Below, one piece after another: positions 1 to 9,012 of a stretch of DNA of 45,101 nt. The DNA lies in the NCBI GenBank assembly GCA_002431945.1, contig DJET01000030.1, positions 3,002 to 48,102 of the forward strand, written 5' to 3'. The notes below the pieces were generated by a model. The model did not search any database and had not been told where the DNA came from. It was given only the letters and a program-made list of their open reading frames with translations. The stretch comes from Ruminococcaceae bacterium UBA5891 (GTDB lineage: Bacteria; Bacillota; Clostridia; Oscillospirales; Acutalibacteraceae). Numbering within the stretch: position 1 is the stretch's first letter; every line of letters begins with the position of its first letter. The translations under genes and the position numbers were made by a program.

Positions 1-34
1 AATCGGGAACAGCGATAGAAAGGACCGTAGAAAC

Positions 35-508
35 ATGGCAAAAGAGTTTAAGATCAGCACACTTCGGCTGAAAGAACTGGAACAGGAACTGAACTACCTG
101 AAGACGACCCGCGAAAAGGAAGTCGCCGAGCAGATCAAAGAGGCGCGCTCGTTCGGCGACCTCTCGGAAAACAGCGAATACGACGAAGCCAAAAACGAGC
201 AGGCAAAGATAGAAGCACGCATAGTTGAAATTGAAGCTATGCTTAAAAACGTTGAAATAATAGAAGATGTTAAAGGAAATGCCAAAACCGTAATGGTAGG
301 CGTTAAGGTAAGAGTGCTTGACGAAGAGTACGGCGACGAATGCGAATACCGCGTTGTAGGCTCTACCGAGGCAGATCCGAGAAACGGAAAAATATCGGAC
401 GAATCCCCCGTGGGAAAAGCGCTTGTAGGCAAAAAGGTGGGTGACGAGGTTATAGTTGAAGCACCCGGCGGAGAGTTTAAGCTTAAGGTGCTTGGCATTT
501 CAAAGTAA
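35..508 (+). CDS. greA: Transcription elongation factor GreA
   Basis: The 157-residue product has the full GreA layout. An N-terminal coiled coil covers about residues 5-75 and contains the conserved segment RSFGDLSENSEYDEAK, whose acidic tip reaches the RNA polymerase active site. A C-terminal FKBP-like domain follows (about 80-157, with EYRVVGSTEADP and SPVGKALVGKKVGDEV). GreA makes backtracked RNA polymerase cleave its transcript and restart. Length matches the family. The ATG is preceded by AAAGGA about ten bases upstream. The gene is 48 bases ahead of lysS on the same strand, with only a short 5-bp hairpin (529-541) between them, so co-transcription is likely. The promoter lies outside the window. 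Confidence 0.97.
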   Translation: MAKEFKISTLRLKELEQELNYLKTTREKEVAEQIKEARSFGDLSENSEYDEAKNEQAKIEARIVEIEAMLKNVEIIEDVKGNAKTVMVGVKVRVLDEEYGDECEYRVVGSTEADPRNGKISDESPVGKALVGKKVGDEVIVEAPGGEFKLKVLGISK

Positions 509-556
509 TATTAAAAGGACGCTAAAACGCCGTTTTACGGCAGACAGGAGAAGAAT

Positions 557-2050
557 ATGGCGCAGAATAACATTAACAACGCCGAGCAGGATCTTAACGA
601 AATAATGCGTTTAAGGCGCGAAAAGCTTGCCGCGCTTAAGGAATCGGGAAACGACCCTTATCAGGTTATGAAATATGATTTCAATTCGGATTCCGTAACA
701 ATTAAGAATAATTACGAAGCTTACGAGGGCAAAACCGTTAAGCTCGCCGGCAGAATTATGTCGCGCAGAATTATGGGTAAGGCCAGCTTTGTAGGCTTTA
801 CCGATTGCAGCGGGCCAATACAGCTTTATGTTCGCCGCGACGATGTGGGCGAGGATATATACGCTGCTTTTAAAAAGTGGGATATAGGCGATATTATAGG
901 CGTTGAAGGCTTTGTTTTTAAAACCCAGACGGGTGAAATTTCGGTTCACGCAACGGAAATAAAGCTGCTTTCAAAATCGCTTATTCCCCTGCCCGAAAAA
1001 TTCCACGGCTTAAGCGATACCGATACAAGATACCGCCAGCGCTATGTTGATCTTATAGTTAACCCTGAGGTTAAGGAAACATTTTACAAGCGCTCGCAAA
1101 TACTTAAGGAAATTCGCGCATATCTTGATTCAAAGGGCTTTACCGAGGTTGATACCCCGATATTGGTGCCGCTTGAAATCGGGGCTTCCGCGCGCCCGTT
1201 TAAAACTCACCACAACACCCTTAATATGGATATGTATTTAAGAATCGAAACCGAGCTTTACCTAAAGCGCCTTATAGTCGGCGGTATGCACAGGGTTTAT
1301 GAGGTTGGGCGCATTTTCCGTAACGAGGGTATGGATACAAAGCATAATCCGGAATTTACAACGGTTGAGCTTTATCAGGCGTTTACCGATTACCACGGTA
1401 TGATGGATCTTGTTGAAGAAATGTATACCCTGCTTACAAAGAAGATATGCGGCGGCACGGTTATAACATATCAGGGAACCGAAATAGATATGGGACGCTG
1501 GGAGCGCCTTACAATGACCGAGGCTGTAAAAAAATACTCAGGTGCGGATTACTATTCCTGGAGCACAGACGAAGAAGCGCGCGAGTGCGCAAAGCAGCTG
1601 CACGTTGAGGTTCCCGAAAACGCAACAAAGGGAACCGTTTTGGCAGAGCTGTTTGACGCGTTTGTTGAAGAAAAGCTTATTCAGCCTACATTTATTTACG
1701 ATTATCCGGTTGAAAACAGTCCCCTTGCAAAAAGAAAACCCAAAGATCCTGCGTTTACCGAGCGTTTTGAATATTTTATAAACGCTACGGAGTACGGCAA
1801 TGCTTTTTCAGAGCTTAACGATCCGATAGACCAAAAGGAGCGCTTTGAAAAACAGGTTGCCGCCAAAAAGGCAGAGGAACCCGAATGTAACGCCGAGGTG
1901 GATTACGACTATGTAACCGCACTTGAATACGGTATGCCGCCCACAGGCGGTCTCGGTTTCGGTGTAGACAGGCTTGTAATGCTTCTTACAGACAGTGCTT
2001 CTATAAGAGACGTTCTGCTCTTCCCCACAATGAAACCGAAAAATCAGTAA
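557..2050 (+). CDS. lysS: Lysyl-tRNA synthetase, class II
   Basis: This 497-residue protein is a class II LysRS that charges tRNA-Lys in the cytoplasm. The N-terminal OB-fold anticodon-binding domain spans about residues 55-150 (KLAGRIMSRRIMGKASF). The catalytic domain shows motif 2 in GRIFRNEGMDTKHNPEFT and motif 3 in GGLGFGVDRLVMLL near the C-terminus. The residues THHNTLNMDMYLRIETELYL form the amino-acid and ATP pocket region, where many homologues have APELYL rather than ETELYL. Length is normal. The start is fixed by CAGGAGAAG six bases before the ATG. It follows greA, an order often seen in Bacillota, and ends in a strong bidirectional terminator shared with the converging regulator gene. 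Confidence 0.97.
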   Translation: MAQNNINNAEQDLNEIMRLRREKLAALKESGNDPYQVMKYDFNSDSVTIKNNYEAYEGKTVKLAGRIMSRRIMGKASFVGFTDCSGPIQLYVRRDDVGEDIYAAFKKWDIGDIIGVEGFVFKTQTGEISVHATEIKLLSKSLIPLPEKFHGLSDTDTRYRQRYVDLIVNPEVKETFYKRSQILKEIRAYLDSKGFTEVDTPILVPLEIGASARPFKTHHNTLNMDMYLRIETELYLKRLIVGGMHRVYEVGRIFRNEGMDTKHNPEFTTVELYQAFTDYHGMMDLVEEMYTLLTKKICGGTVITYQGTEIDMGRWERLTMTEAVKKYSGADYYSWSTDEEARECAKQLHVEVPENATKGTVLAELFDAFVEEKLIQPTFIYDYPVENSPLAKRKPKDPAFTERFEYFINATEYGNAFSELNDPIDQKERFEKQVAAKKAEEPECNAEVDYDYVTALEYGMPPTGGLGFGVDRLVMLLTDSASIRDVLLFPTMKPKNQ

Positions 2051-2088
2051 TTTGTTTTAACTGTTTTAAATTTATAGATATACAAAAA

Positions 2089-2127
2089 GCGCACCGTTCT
2101 GGTTATCTGAACGGTGCGCTCATTTTT
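2089..2127. terminator. Bidirectional intrinsic terminator between lysS and the MerR gene
   Basis: A perfect 11-bp stem (GCGCACCGTTC at 2089-2099 with GAACGGTGCGC at 2109-2119) and a 9-base loop are followed on the plus strand by TCATTTTT. On the minus strand the same stem is followed by TTTTTG. It therefore ends transcripts from both converging genes. Confidence 0.93.
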
Positions 2128-2128
2128 A

Positions 2129-2950
2129 TTACTCAACCTGAACCATAACCCGCATAACAAAGCTTTCGGGGTTGCTTTCGGCAAGCTCGTCAAGCAGATA
2201 CTCCTCGTAAGCGTTGCCGATTATTTTAAGTCCCTTTTCCTTTATAAAAGAAAACAGCTCTCTGTATATACCGTCCGTTTTTCCGTAATCGCCGTAAACA
2301 TAACCCACAGCGTATCTTCCCTTCGGAATTACGGCGTTTGCGCCCGTTTTATCCTTTAAGGTAAAGCACATATTTGATATAATTTCGGTTTTTCCCGCCG
2401 TAATGTTTTCACGGCTTTTAATCTGCCCGCTTGAAAATATCAGCGGGAAGCCCGTTTCCTCGCACTTTGCGTAAAAATCTATAATAAAGCCGTCGGTAAT
2501 ATCGCCGAGAGAGCAGTTGATCTCTTCCCCGATATATAAGGGAATATCCTCGCCGAACTCGGTAACGGATATCGGCAGAACAGACCTTTTCGCAATTTCC
2601 TTTCCGAATGTAATTTGCTCAATACGCAGGTTTATCATATTTTCAAGCATTCGTAATCGGCTAAGCTTTTCCTCTGCTTCTTTTAACTGCCTTTTTAAAA
2701 TTTCGATGGCGGTATCGGGCGAAATATTATCGACTATCGCTTTAATTTCTTTAAGCGGAACGCCCATTTCGCCGAGCATTGATATAAGGCTGATAACGTT
2801 TATCTGACTTCTTGAATACAGGCGGTATTTGTTATCTAATACCTTTACCGGCTTGAACAGCCCTATACGGTCATAATATATAAGAGTTTGCCTGCTTATA
2901 CCCATAAGCTTGGCAAAATCGGAGATTGTAAAATAATTATTTAAAAACAT
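2129..2950 (-). CDS. MerR-family transcriptional regulator with GyrI-like effector domain
   Basis: This 273-residue protein starts with a winged HTH of the MerR type (about residues 6-75: FTISDFAKLMGISRQTLIYY, then DRIGLFKP and YRLYSRSQI). A dimerising coiled coil follows (about 85-125), then a C-terminal effector-binding domain of the GyrI/AraC-E type (about 130-270), the BmrR-like architecture of drug-sensing activators. The ligand cannot be read from sequence. The start has AAGGGGC six bases upstream. It is divergent from an ABC exporter pair and the gap holds a promoter with a 19-bp spacer and a central dyad, the hallmark of MerR-family control. I infer that it activates the exporter when a substrate is bound. 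Confidence 0.9.
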   Translation of the reverse strand: MFLNNYFTISDFAKLMGISRQTLIYYDRIGLFKPVKVLDNKYRLYSRSQINVISLISMLGEMGVPLKEIKAIVDNISPDTAIEILKRQLKEAEEKLSRLRMLENMINLRIEQITFGKEIAKRSVLPISVTEFGEDIPLYIGEEINCSLGDITDGFIIDFYAKCEETGFPLIFSSGQIKSRENITAGKTEIISNMCFTLKDKTGANAVIPKGRYAVGYVYGDYGKTDGIYRELFSFIKEKGLKIIGNAYEEYLLDELAESNPESFVMRVMVQVE

Positions 2951-2962
2951 TGCGGCTGCCCC

Positions 2963-2993
2963 TTGACTGTATAGTAGCTATATAGTTTATAAT
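2963..2993 (+). promoter_or_regulatory. MerR-type promoter and operator driving the ABC exporter genes
   Basis: The plus strand has TTGACT (2963-2968) and TATAAT (2988-2993) separated by 19 bp, two more than optimal for sigma-A. Inside lies a near-perfect dyad: ACTGTATAG (2966-2974), TAG centre, CTATATAGT (2978-2986), with one mismatch. MerR-family activators bind such dyads and twist the DNA to realign the elements. Confidence 0.9.
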
Positions 2994-3040
2994 AGCATAA
3001 CATCGGCACTTTTGTCAATAAAACTAAGGCAGGTTATTTT

Positions 3041-4774
3041 ATGAAGTTGATTTTACAGTTTTTGAAGCCGCACCGAAGGCTGTGCGTTTTCACAACCCTT
3101 TTTATGGAGCTTGATATGGTAGGAATGATGCTTATTCCCACATATGCCGCCGAAATGCTGAACAAAGGCTCGTCAGCCGAGACCGGCTTTAACGCGCTTG
3201 TAAATACAGGTATGAAAATGCTTGCTGCGTCGGTAATAGCGGGCGTGGGCGCCATAGTAGGCGGCTATGTTTGCGCAAAGTTAGCGGCAAGAGTGGGCGC
3301 GGATATTCGCAAGGCGATATATAAAAAATCGCTCGACCTTTCCGTATATGATTTTCAAACCTTCGGCACGGCCTCTATGACCACCAGAACGGTATCGGAT
3401 ATTGTTACCGTTCAGTTTGCGGTTGTCGGCATTTTTCAAATGATGCTGCCCGTGCCTGTTATTTTTACAGCAGCTGTTATACTGTCGTTTATGAAGGACC
3501 CGCTTATCGGCGCGGTGCTGCTTGCCGTGCTAACCATTATTGTTGCGGTAGCCTTCTTTATTATGCGCAGCGCTTCCCCGCTTTTCCGCAGACTTCAAGG
3601 GCTGCTTGATAAAATGAGCACGGTGCTGCTTGAAAATATTACAGGCGTTAGGGTTGTGCGCGCCTTTAACAAGCAGGAATACGAGACCGAGCGGCTTAAC
3701 GCCACATTCCGCGATTATAAGGTAACCTCTGTAAAAGCAAACAGAATGTTTGCGGGGCTTGACGGGCTGACAAATTTTTCAATCAACCTGTTTGTTGTAC
3801 TTGTTTACTGGATAAGCGGCAGCCGCATTGTTTCGGGCGTTTTCGGCGTTGGGGATATAACGGCGATTATTGAATACTCCATTATGGCGCTGTTCAGCGT
3901 GCTGATGGCGCAGATGGTTATACTTTCGTTCCCGCGGGCTATGGAATGTTTGAACCGTATTGACGAGGTACTGTCGTACACACCGCAAATAAGCAATAAA
4001 ACCGAAAGCGACGTGCCGCTTACCGACGGCGAAAATGTGCTTGCATTTGAAAACGTGTCATTTAGATATGCAGATTCCGATGAATACACTTTGCAGGGGC
4101 TTGACTTTGTATGTAAAAAGGGGCAGACCACGGCGGTTATAGGCGGAACGGGCAGCGGAAAATCCACCGTTGCCTCGCTTATGCTCCGCTTTAACGATGT
4201 TACCGACGGACGCATTACGCTCTGCGGCGCCGATATCCGCGATATGCCGCAAAAGCAGCTGCGTGAAAGCATTTCATATGTGCAGCAGCGCGCGTGGCTG
4301 TTTTCGGGTACGGTTGCAGAAAACCTGCGTTACGGCAATAAAAATGCTTCAGAAGAAGAGCTTATGCACGCGCTTGATATTGCACAGGCAGGAGATTTTG
4401 TGCGCGCCCTGCCCGACGGCTTAAACTCATATGTAGCTCAGGGCGGAACAAACTTTTCAGGCGGACAGAAACAGCGGCTTTCCATTGCCCGCGCCATAGT
4501 TAAAAATCCGCAGCTTTATATTTTTGACGACAGCTTTTCCGCGCTTGATTTCAAAACCGACGCGGCGCTGCGCAAGGCGCTGATTAAAGAAAAAAGCGAT
4601 AAAGTCATTGTAATTATTGCGCAAAGAGTAAGCTCCATTCAGCACGCCGACCAAATTATTGTGCTGAACGAGGGCAAGCCCGTAGGTATAGGAAAGCACG
4701 AGGAGCTGCTTAAAACCTGCGAGGTTTACAAGGAGATATACGATTCCCAAACAAAGGAGGCAGACGAGATATGA
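3041..4774 (+). CDS. ABC exporter subunit, degenerate ATP-site half
   Basis: This 577-residue half-transporter fuses a six-helix exporter membrane domain (about 1-310) to a nucleotide-binding domain. Visible motifs are Walker A GGTGSGKST, Q-loop region YVQQRAWLFSG, a canonical signature FSGGQKQR, Walker B LYIFDD and switch region IIAQRVSSI. The catalytic glutamate after Walker B is replaced by aspartate and the H-loop histidine by glutamine, so this subunit's own ATP site should be non-hydrolytic. Its intact signature serves the partner's site. This asymmetry is typical of the first subunit of heterodimeric exporters (BmrC/TM287 type). It overlaps the next gene by four bases (ATGA). The substrate is unknown; multidrug export is an inference from the MerR control. 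Confidence 0.93.
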   Translation: MKLILQFLKPHRRLCVFTTLFMELDMVGMMLIPTYAAEMLNKGSSAETGFNALVNTGMKMLAASVIAGVGAIVGGYVCAKLAARVGADIRKAIYKKSLDLSVYDFQTFGTASMTTRTVSDIVTVQFAVVGIFQMMLPVPVIFTAAVILSFMKDPLIGAVLLAVLTIIVAVAFFIMRSASPLFRRLQGLLDKMSTVLLENITGVRVVRAFNKQEYETERLNATFRDYKVTSVKANRMFAGLDGLTNFSINLFVVLVYWISGSRIVSGVFGVGDITAIIEYSIMALFSVLMAQMVILSFPRAMECLNRIDEVLSYTPQISNKTESDVPLTDGENVLAFENVSFRYADSDEYTLQGLDFVCKKGQTTAVIGGTGSGKSTVASLMLRFNDVTDGRITLCGADIRDMPQKQLRESISYVQQRAWLFSGTVAENLRYGNKNASEEELMHALDIAQAGDFVRALPDGLNSYVAQGGTNFSGGQKQRLSIARAIVKNPQLYIFDDSFSALDFKTDAALRKALIKEKSDKVIVIIAQRVSSIQHADQIIVLNEGKPVGIGKHEELLKTCEVYKEIYDSQTKEADEI

Positions 4775-6576
4775 GCCGGGAAAAAACCGCAGATATTGAA
4801 AGAGACGCGCCGAGACACGCTATGAAAACCGCAATACGGCTGTTCGGGCAGTTAAGCAACCAAAGAGCACGGCTAATCACCGTTGTTTTTTCCGTTATAA
4901 TAACAACCGCGCTTAATATTATTACGCCCTATTACAGCGCAGATGTTATGGACTCGCTGATTGCCGCGGTTAAAACGGCAATTACGCAGGGCACACGCTT
5001 TGTTATACCGTGGGAGCCGCTCGGCAGGCAGCTTACGGCTATAACGGTTATGTACGCCGCTATGACAGCCTTCTATTTCTTCCAATCCTTCCTTATGGCA
5101 AGCGTTGCCGAAAAGCTTATTTTAACGCTCCGCGAGCAGATAAGCGATAAAATTCACAAATTACCGCTTAAATTCTTTGACGCAAGCAAGCCGGGCGAAA
5201 TACTTTCAAGGGTTACAAGCGACCTTGATAAAATATCCGAAACCCTGCAAACGGGACTTCTGCGCTTTATAACCTCGATAGGCACGATTATCGGCTCTTT
5301 CGCGTTTATGTTTTATTTCAGCCCGCTGCTTACGGTAATATTCATAGGATTTACGGCGGTCAGCTTTTTTATTACAAAGCTTGTTGCGGGTAAAAATCTT
5401 GAGCTTTCAGCCGTAAGGCAGGAAAAGGTTGCGTATCTTACAGGGCTTACGGAAGAATACTATGCCGGCAGAAACGTTATTAAGGCATATAATAATGAGG
5501 AAAACAGCATAACCGCGCTTAACAAGGCGATTGAAGACGTTGCCGCGGCAAATGAAAAAACCGATTTTTTAACCAACAGCGTTAATCCGAGCATACGGTT
5601 TTTATCAAGGCTTTCGCAGGCGGTTATTCTGCTTATAGGCTGCAGCCGTATGGCAAAGGGGCTTATGACCTTCGGCGCTGTTCAGGCGTATTTTCAGTAT
5701 ATGGGAATGTGCTCAGAGCCGCTTACTGAGGCGGCATATATGATAAACTCACTGCAATCGGCATTTGCCTCGGCTGAAAGAACCTTTGAATTTTTAGACG
5801 GCGACGAGGAGGTTAAGGATACAGCCCGCCCTGTTCCGCTTGAGCGCGCAAAGGGCACGGTAGCCTTTGAAAACGTAAGCTTTGGTTACACGCCCGAAAA
5901 AACACTTATGAGGAATATCAGCTTTACCGCAAAGCAGGGGCAAAAAATAGCCATTGTAGGCGCAACGGGCGCGGGCAAAACAACGCTTATAAACCTGCTT
6001 ATGCGCTTTTACGAGGTGGGCGGCGGCAGAATTACGGTTGACGGTATTCCCACAACCGATTTAACACGGAAAACCCTAAGAAGCAATTTCGGTATGGTTT
6101 TACAGGATACATGGCTGTTTAACGGAACCATTGCGGAAAATATTGCCTACGGCAGAGAAAACGCAACACGCGCCGAAATTGAAGCGGCGGCAAAAATGGC
6201 GAAGATCCACTATTTCATTAAAACTATGCCGCAAGGGTACGATACTGTGCTTGATAACGACGCCGCGAATATTTCCGTCGGTCAAAGGCAGCTTATTACA
6301 ATAGCGCGGGTGTTCCTCTGCAATCCGCCGATTTTAATTCTTGACGAAGCCACCTCAAGCGTAGATACAAGAACCGAGACTGAAATAGGCAAGGCAATGT
6401 CTCTGCTTATGGCGGGCAGAACCTCATTTGTAATTGCACACAGGCTTTCCACCATACGCGACGCGGACTGTATTTTATTTATGGAAAACGGAAATATAAC
6501 AGAACAGGGCAGCCACAGCGAGCTGCTGGCAAAAAACGGGGCGTATGCCGCGCTTTATAACAGCCAGTTTGAGTAG
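4771..6576 (+). CDS. ABC exporter subunit, consensus ATP-site half
   Basis: This 601-residue exporter half has an N-terminal membrane domain (about 35-340) and a nucleotide-binding domain with Walker A GATGAGKTT, Q-loop VLQDTWLFNG, Walker B ILILDEATSS with the catalytic glutamate, and H-loop IAHRLSTI. Its signature is the atypical ISVGQRQ instead of LSGGQ. It therefore complements the upstream subunit: the catalytic residues here pair with the good signature there, while the poor signature here completes the degenerate site. The 4-base overlap indicates translational coupling and equimolar assembly. After the stop, a weak inverted repeat separates it from the convergent hydrolase gene. Confidence 0.94.
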   Translation: MSREKTADIERDAPRHAMKTAIRLFGQLSNQRARLITVVFSVIITTALNIITPYYSADVMDSLIAAVKTAITQGTRFVIPWEPLGRQLTAITVMYAAMTAFYFFQSFLMASVAEKLILTLREQISDKIHKLPLKFFDASKPGEILSRVTSDLDKISETLQTGLLRFITSIGTIIGSFAFMFYFSPLLTVIFIGFTAVSFFITKLVAGKNLELSAVRQEKVAYLTGLTEEYYAGRNVIKAYNNEENSITALNKAIEDVAAANEKTDFLTNSVNPSIRFLSRLSQAVILLIGCSRMAKGLMTFGAVQAYFQYMGMCSEPLTEAAYMINSLQSAFASAERTFEFLDGDEEVKDTARPVPLERAKGTVAFENVSFGYTPEKTLMRNISFTAKQGQKIAIVGATGAGKTTLINLLMRFYEVGGGRITVDGIPTTDLTRKTLRSNFGMVLQDTWLFNGTIAENIAYGRENATRAEIEAAAKMAKIHYFIKTMPQGYDTVLDNDAANISVGQRQLITIARVFLCNPPILILDEATSSVDTRTETEIGKAMSLLMAGRTSFVIAHRLSTIRDADCILFMENGNITEQGSHSELLAKNGAYAALYNSQFE

Positions 6577-6580
6577 ACAA

Positions 6581-6619
6581 ATACAACGGATTTGATATTA
6601 AATAACGCAATCCGTATTG
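6581..6619. terminator. Weak inverted repeat between convergent genes
   Basis: ACGGATT (6586-6592) pairs with AATCCGT (6609-6615) around a 16-base loop, followed by ATTGTTATTT. It is a modest terminator candidate for the exporter genes; the long loop makes it uncertain. Confidence 0.4.
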
Positions 6620-7390
6620 TTATTTCAAAAACGGCAGATCCGGCAGTCTGCCCTCCTTGGCAATTACAGAAAGCATTTCCGCAAAACCGCGGGGATCCTT
6701 GATCTGATACTGCATATGATTATGGCCCTCAAAAATCGGGTAATTGCCCATAGGATAAGCATTTATAACAGCGTTTCTGTATTTAAAGTGCTCTTCAATA
6801 CTGCCGAACTCAAAATAAGTGTTTTTTTGCAGCGCTTCAGGCAACGGCGGGAACGGTTTATCCTCAAGACTGTCCGACATTTGGCGGCGCATATTTCCGT
6901 ATTCAAGCGCCTTACCCGCCGCAATAAAATACGGCCTTATCGCGTCGTCATCACACCACATAATCCTCTTAAGCGTACCGCCGTTTGAAAGGTACAGGCT
7001 TTTTACAGCCAAATATAAAAACGGCGTCATTATCCGCCGCGTTGCTTTCCCTATTTGTGCAAACTGTCCCCCGTCGAAAAAAACGTGTTCAACGGGTAAT
7101 TTTGTCTGCATTAAAAAATACGCAGCCAGATCCGCACCGATAGACGAAGCAACCGCAAGCTTTAAGCTTTTTACGCCCTGACCGTGTAAAAACTCCTCTA
7201 TCTGCCGCACCTCGTCCGACTTACCGAGGTATTTCTGCCCCTTGCAATAAACTGTGGAGGTGGGCATAATACAAAAGTATTCGTCCTGCAAATACTTTGC
7301 CACGGGCATACTGCTCTCGCCCGTAACTCCCATTGCATGGAAAAACAGTACGGCAGGCTTCTGCCTGCTTCCAAGTGTTTCAAACAGCAT
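6620..7390 (-). CDS. Alpha/beta-hydrolase family protein
   Basis: The protein (256 residues from the ATG at 7390) has an alpha/beta-hydrolase pattern: an oxyanion-hole type FFHAMGVTG near the start, a nucleophile-elbow-like AVASSIGADLA and a late histidine in FEGHNHMQY. The elbow is SSIG rather than strict GxSxG, so its catalytic serine should be checked. Function and substrate are unknown. I chose the ATG because AGAGGTGAG lies just before it; the GTG nine bases further upstream (7399) is inside this ribosome binding site. It is the last gene of a leftward operon behind a membrane protein and a PanE-like reductase. No signal peptide is seen, so it should be cytoplasmic. Confidence 0.75.
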   Translation of the reverse strand: MLFETLGSRQKPAVLFFHAMGVTGESSMPVAKYLQDEYFCIMPTSTVYCKGQKYLGKSDEVRQIEEFLHGQGVKSLKLAVASSIGADLAAYFLMQTKLPVEHVFFDGGQFAQIGKATRRIMTPFLYLAVKSLYLSNGGTLKRIMWCDDDAIRPYFIAAGKALEYGNMRRQMSDSLEDKPFPPLPEALQKNTYFEFGSIEEHFKYRNAVINAYPMGNYPIFEGHNHMQYQIKDPRGFAEMLSVIAKEGRLPDLPFLK

Positions 7391-7406
7391 TTTTCTCACC
7401 TCTGAT

Positions 7407-7907
7407 TCAGTGAATGAATATCGTCATAATTAAGGACAGCACCGCCGCTGTGACCGCCATACCCACTGTACCGAAAATCCACTTTTTACATTTGTCCTTT
7501 GCGGTGATATACGGTTTCAAATCCTCAGTTCCCGGAATTATCCAAGCCCCTGTGTGCCCTACCCACAGGCCGTCCACAAAAAAACGGTCTATAAGGTTCA
7601 TAACCGAAAGAATAACAAGCATTTGCCAAAAGCCGGCAAAAAAACCGCTTGCACCGTTTATTGCATATGTGCAAACAAGCACATACGCAATATATCCGGG
7701 TACGCAAATTGCCTTAAAAAGCAGGCTGTTCCTCTTTATTTTATCATAGGTCGTGAGTCCCCGCTCAACACAGCGTTTCTGTACTTCGGCGCTGTAAAGA
7801 TGAACCATACCCACCGCGCCGCGGCGTATGCCAACAGCACAGATCAAAACAAGCAATATGCCGAGTCCCAAGCCCTCCGAAACTGTTTTGAAAATCAATT
7901 CTTTCAT
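7407..7907 (-). CDS. Hypothetical membrane protein, about four transmembrane segments
   Basis: I do not recognise a family. The 166-residue protein has hydrophobic segments at about residues 10-28 (GLGILLVLICAVGI), 65-85 (ICVPGYIAYVLVCTYAI), 88-105 (GFFAGFWQMLVILSVM) and 144-165 (FGTVGMAVTAAVLSLIM). The loop between the last two holds FFVDGLWVGHTGAW, which looks conserved-motif-like. The start has AGAGG eight bases upstream. Its start overlaps the stop of the PanE-like gene by four bases, and the hydrolase follows 16 bases later, so the three are translated from one message. Confidence 0.7.
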   Translation of the reverse strand: MKELIFKTVSEGLGLGILLVLICAVGIRRGAVGMVHLYSAEVQKRCVERGLTTYDKIKRNSLLFKAICVPGYIAYVLVCTYAINGASGFFAGFWQMLVILSVMNLIDRFFVDGLWVGHTGAWIIPGTEDLKPYITAKDKCKKWIFGTVGMAVTAAVLSLIMTIFIH

Positions 7908-8830
7908 TTTAAATACCTCTCACACTCTTTTTCAAGCTCTTTCCATATCGGGTATTCCGCCCCGTTTTTATCCATAAATTCTTTAAAATCCCTGTTAAGC
8001 GCGCTCATTTCGTCAACCGCGTTCATAGCGTGATCGGAAACGCAGATTTTCCCAAGAACGGTAGCGCACATAAGCTTAAAAAACCGAAAACAGGTTTTTC
8101 GGTAAGCGGCGCTTTCAAAATCGCCGTCCTCCTTCGGTAAAATTTCATGCCCTGCGTTTTTTATTGCGCGGTAGCCTTCAATATTGGCGTCAATCAAACG
8201 GTTAAGATAGGCGTTGTCCCGTTTAATTTTTTTAAGAGCGCCGCCTGTTTTATAGCAGGCAAAAACCGCCGGAATTACAAACGCGGCGTGGCACAGCAGG
8301 TAATCCCCCATATTCGGCTCGTAGGCAACCTTATATTTCGTGCCTTTGAAGATCTCGTCTATAAGTTTTTCGGCGGGCGGCGCACCTTTAAGCTGCCCTA
8401 TTGTAATCTTATGCAAATCAACCAAAACCACACGGCCGTCTTCCCTATGTCCCGCCGCGCTTGCAAAGGCAAACATCACATTTTTATCTGGCAAAAGCGC
8501 CGCTGTCTTTGCAGCGCGCACATTATTTCCCACAAATACAATGTTTTCGGTTTTATTTGCTTTTAATACAGCGGTAACCGTTTCAAGCTGAGTATACCGC
8601 ACCGCAACAAATATTACGTCGTATGTATCGTCAGGCGCAAGCTCGGCCGCCACCGGAATACGGCTGACCGACGCACACGGCGAAAACATATTCTTTATCC
8701 TAAGCCCGTTTTTCTCTATTTCCTCCGCCCATTTTCCGCGCGCGAGCAGCGTTACGTCCTTGCCGGCATTAAACAGGCTTTTTGCAAGATTACAGCCAAG
8801 CACGCCCGCTCCGAATACCAAAATTTTCAT
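7904..8830 (-). CDS. Ketopantoate reductase (PanE/ApbA) family oxidoreductase
   Basis: The 308-residue protein begins MKILVFGAGVLGCNLAKSL, a Rossmann NAD(P)-binding motif GxGxxG. It continues with VFVAVRYTQLETV and a helical C-terminal domain, as in 2-dehydropantoate 2-reductases. The operon partners (membrane protein, hydrolase) have no link to pantothenate, and I do not see clear conservation of the full PanE catalytic set, so a different 2-oxoacid substrate is as likely. The ATG at 8830 is preceded by AGGAAG at eight bases; a TTG two codons upstream is too close to it. A strong promoter and a leader palindrome precede the gene. Confidence 0.8.
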   Translation of the reverse strand: MKILVFGAGVLGCNLAKSLFNAGKDVTLLARGKWAEEIEKNGLRIKNMFSPCASVSRIPVAAELAPDDTYDVIFVAVRYTQLETVTAVLKANKTENIVFVGNNVRAAKTAALLPDKNVMFAFASAAGHREDGRVVLVDLHKITIGQLKGAPPAEKLIDEIFKGTKYKVAYEPNMGDYLLCHAAFVIPAVFACYKTGGALKKIKRDNAYLNRLIDANIEGYRAIKNAGHEILPKEDGDFESAAYRKTCFRFFKLMCATVLGKICVSDHAMNAVDEMSALNRDFKEFMDKNGAEYPIWKELEKECERYLK

Positions 8831-8888
8831 AGTCAAAGCTTCCTTTTTTAAAATATTGTTGAGTTATTTCTTTTTCCTGATCGGGCAA

Positions 8889-8906
8889 GGTTAGCTAACG
8901 CTAACC
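8889..8906. repeat. Palindrome in the leader of the PanE-like operon
   Basis: GGTTAGC (8889-8895), TAAC, GCTAACC (8900-8906) is a perfect 7-bp inverted repeat between the promoter and the start codon. It could be an operator or an mRNA hairpin. No T-tract follows on the minus strand, so it is not an intrinsic terminator. Confidence 0.55.
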
Positions 8907-8956
8907 TCAACGCATTAAAAAACGCCGCAAAAGCACAAAGGCGGTTCGTTTTTTCA

Positions 8957-8985
8957 ATTATAACACAAAGCAATCGTTTTTTCAA
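8957..8985 (-). promoter_or_regulatory. Sigma-A promoter of the PanE-like operon
   Basis: On the minus strand TTGAAA (8980-8985) and TATAAT (8957-8962) are separated by exactly 17 bp, about 130 bases before the ATG at 8830. Confidence 0.8.
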
Positions 8986-9012
8986 CAGAAAGTGTGATTT
9001 ATCAGGTTAAAC

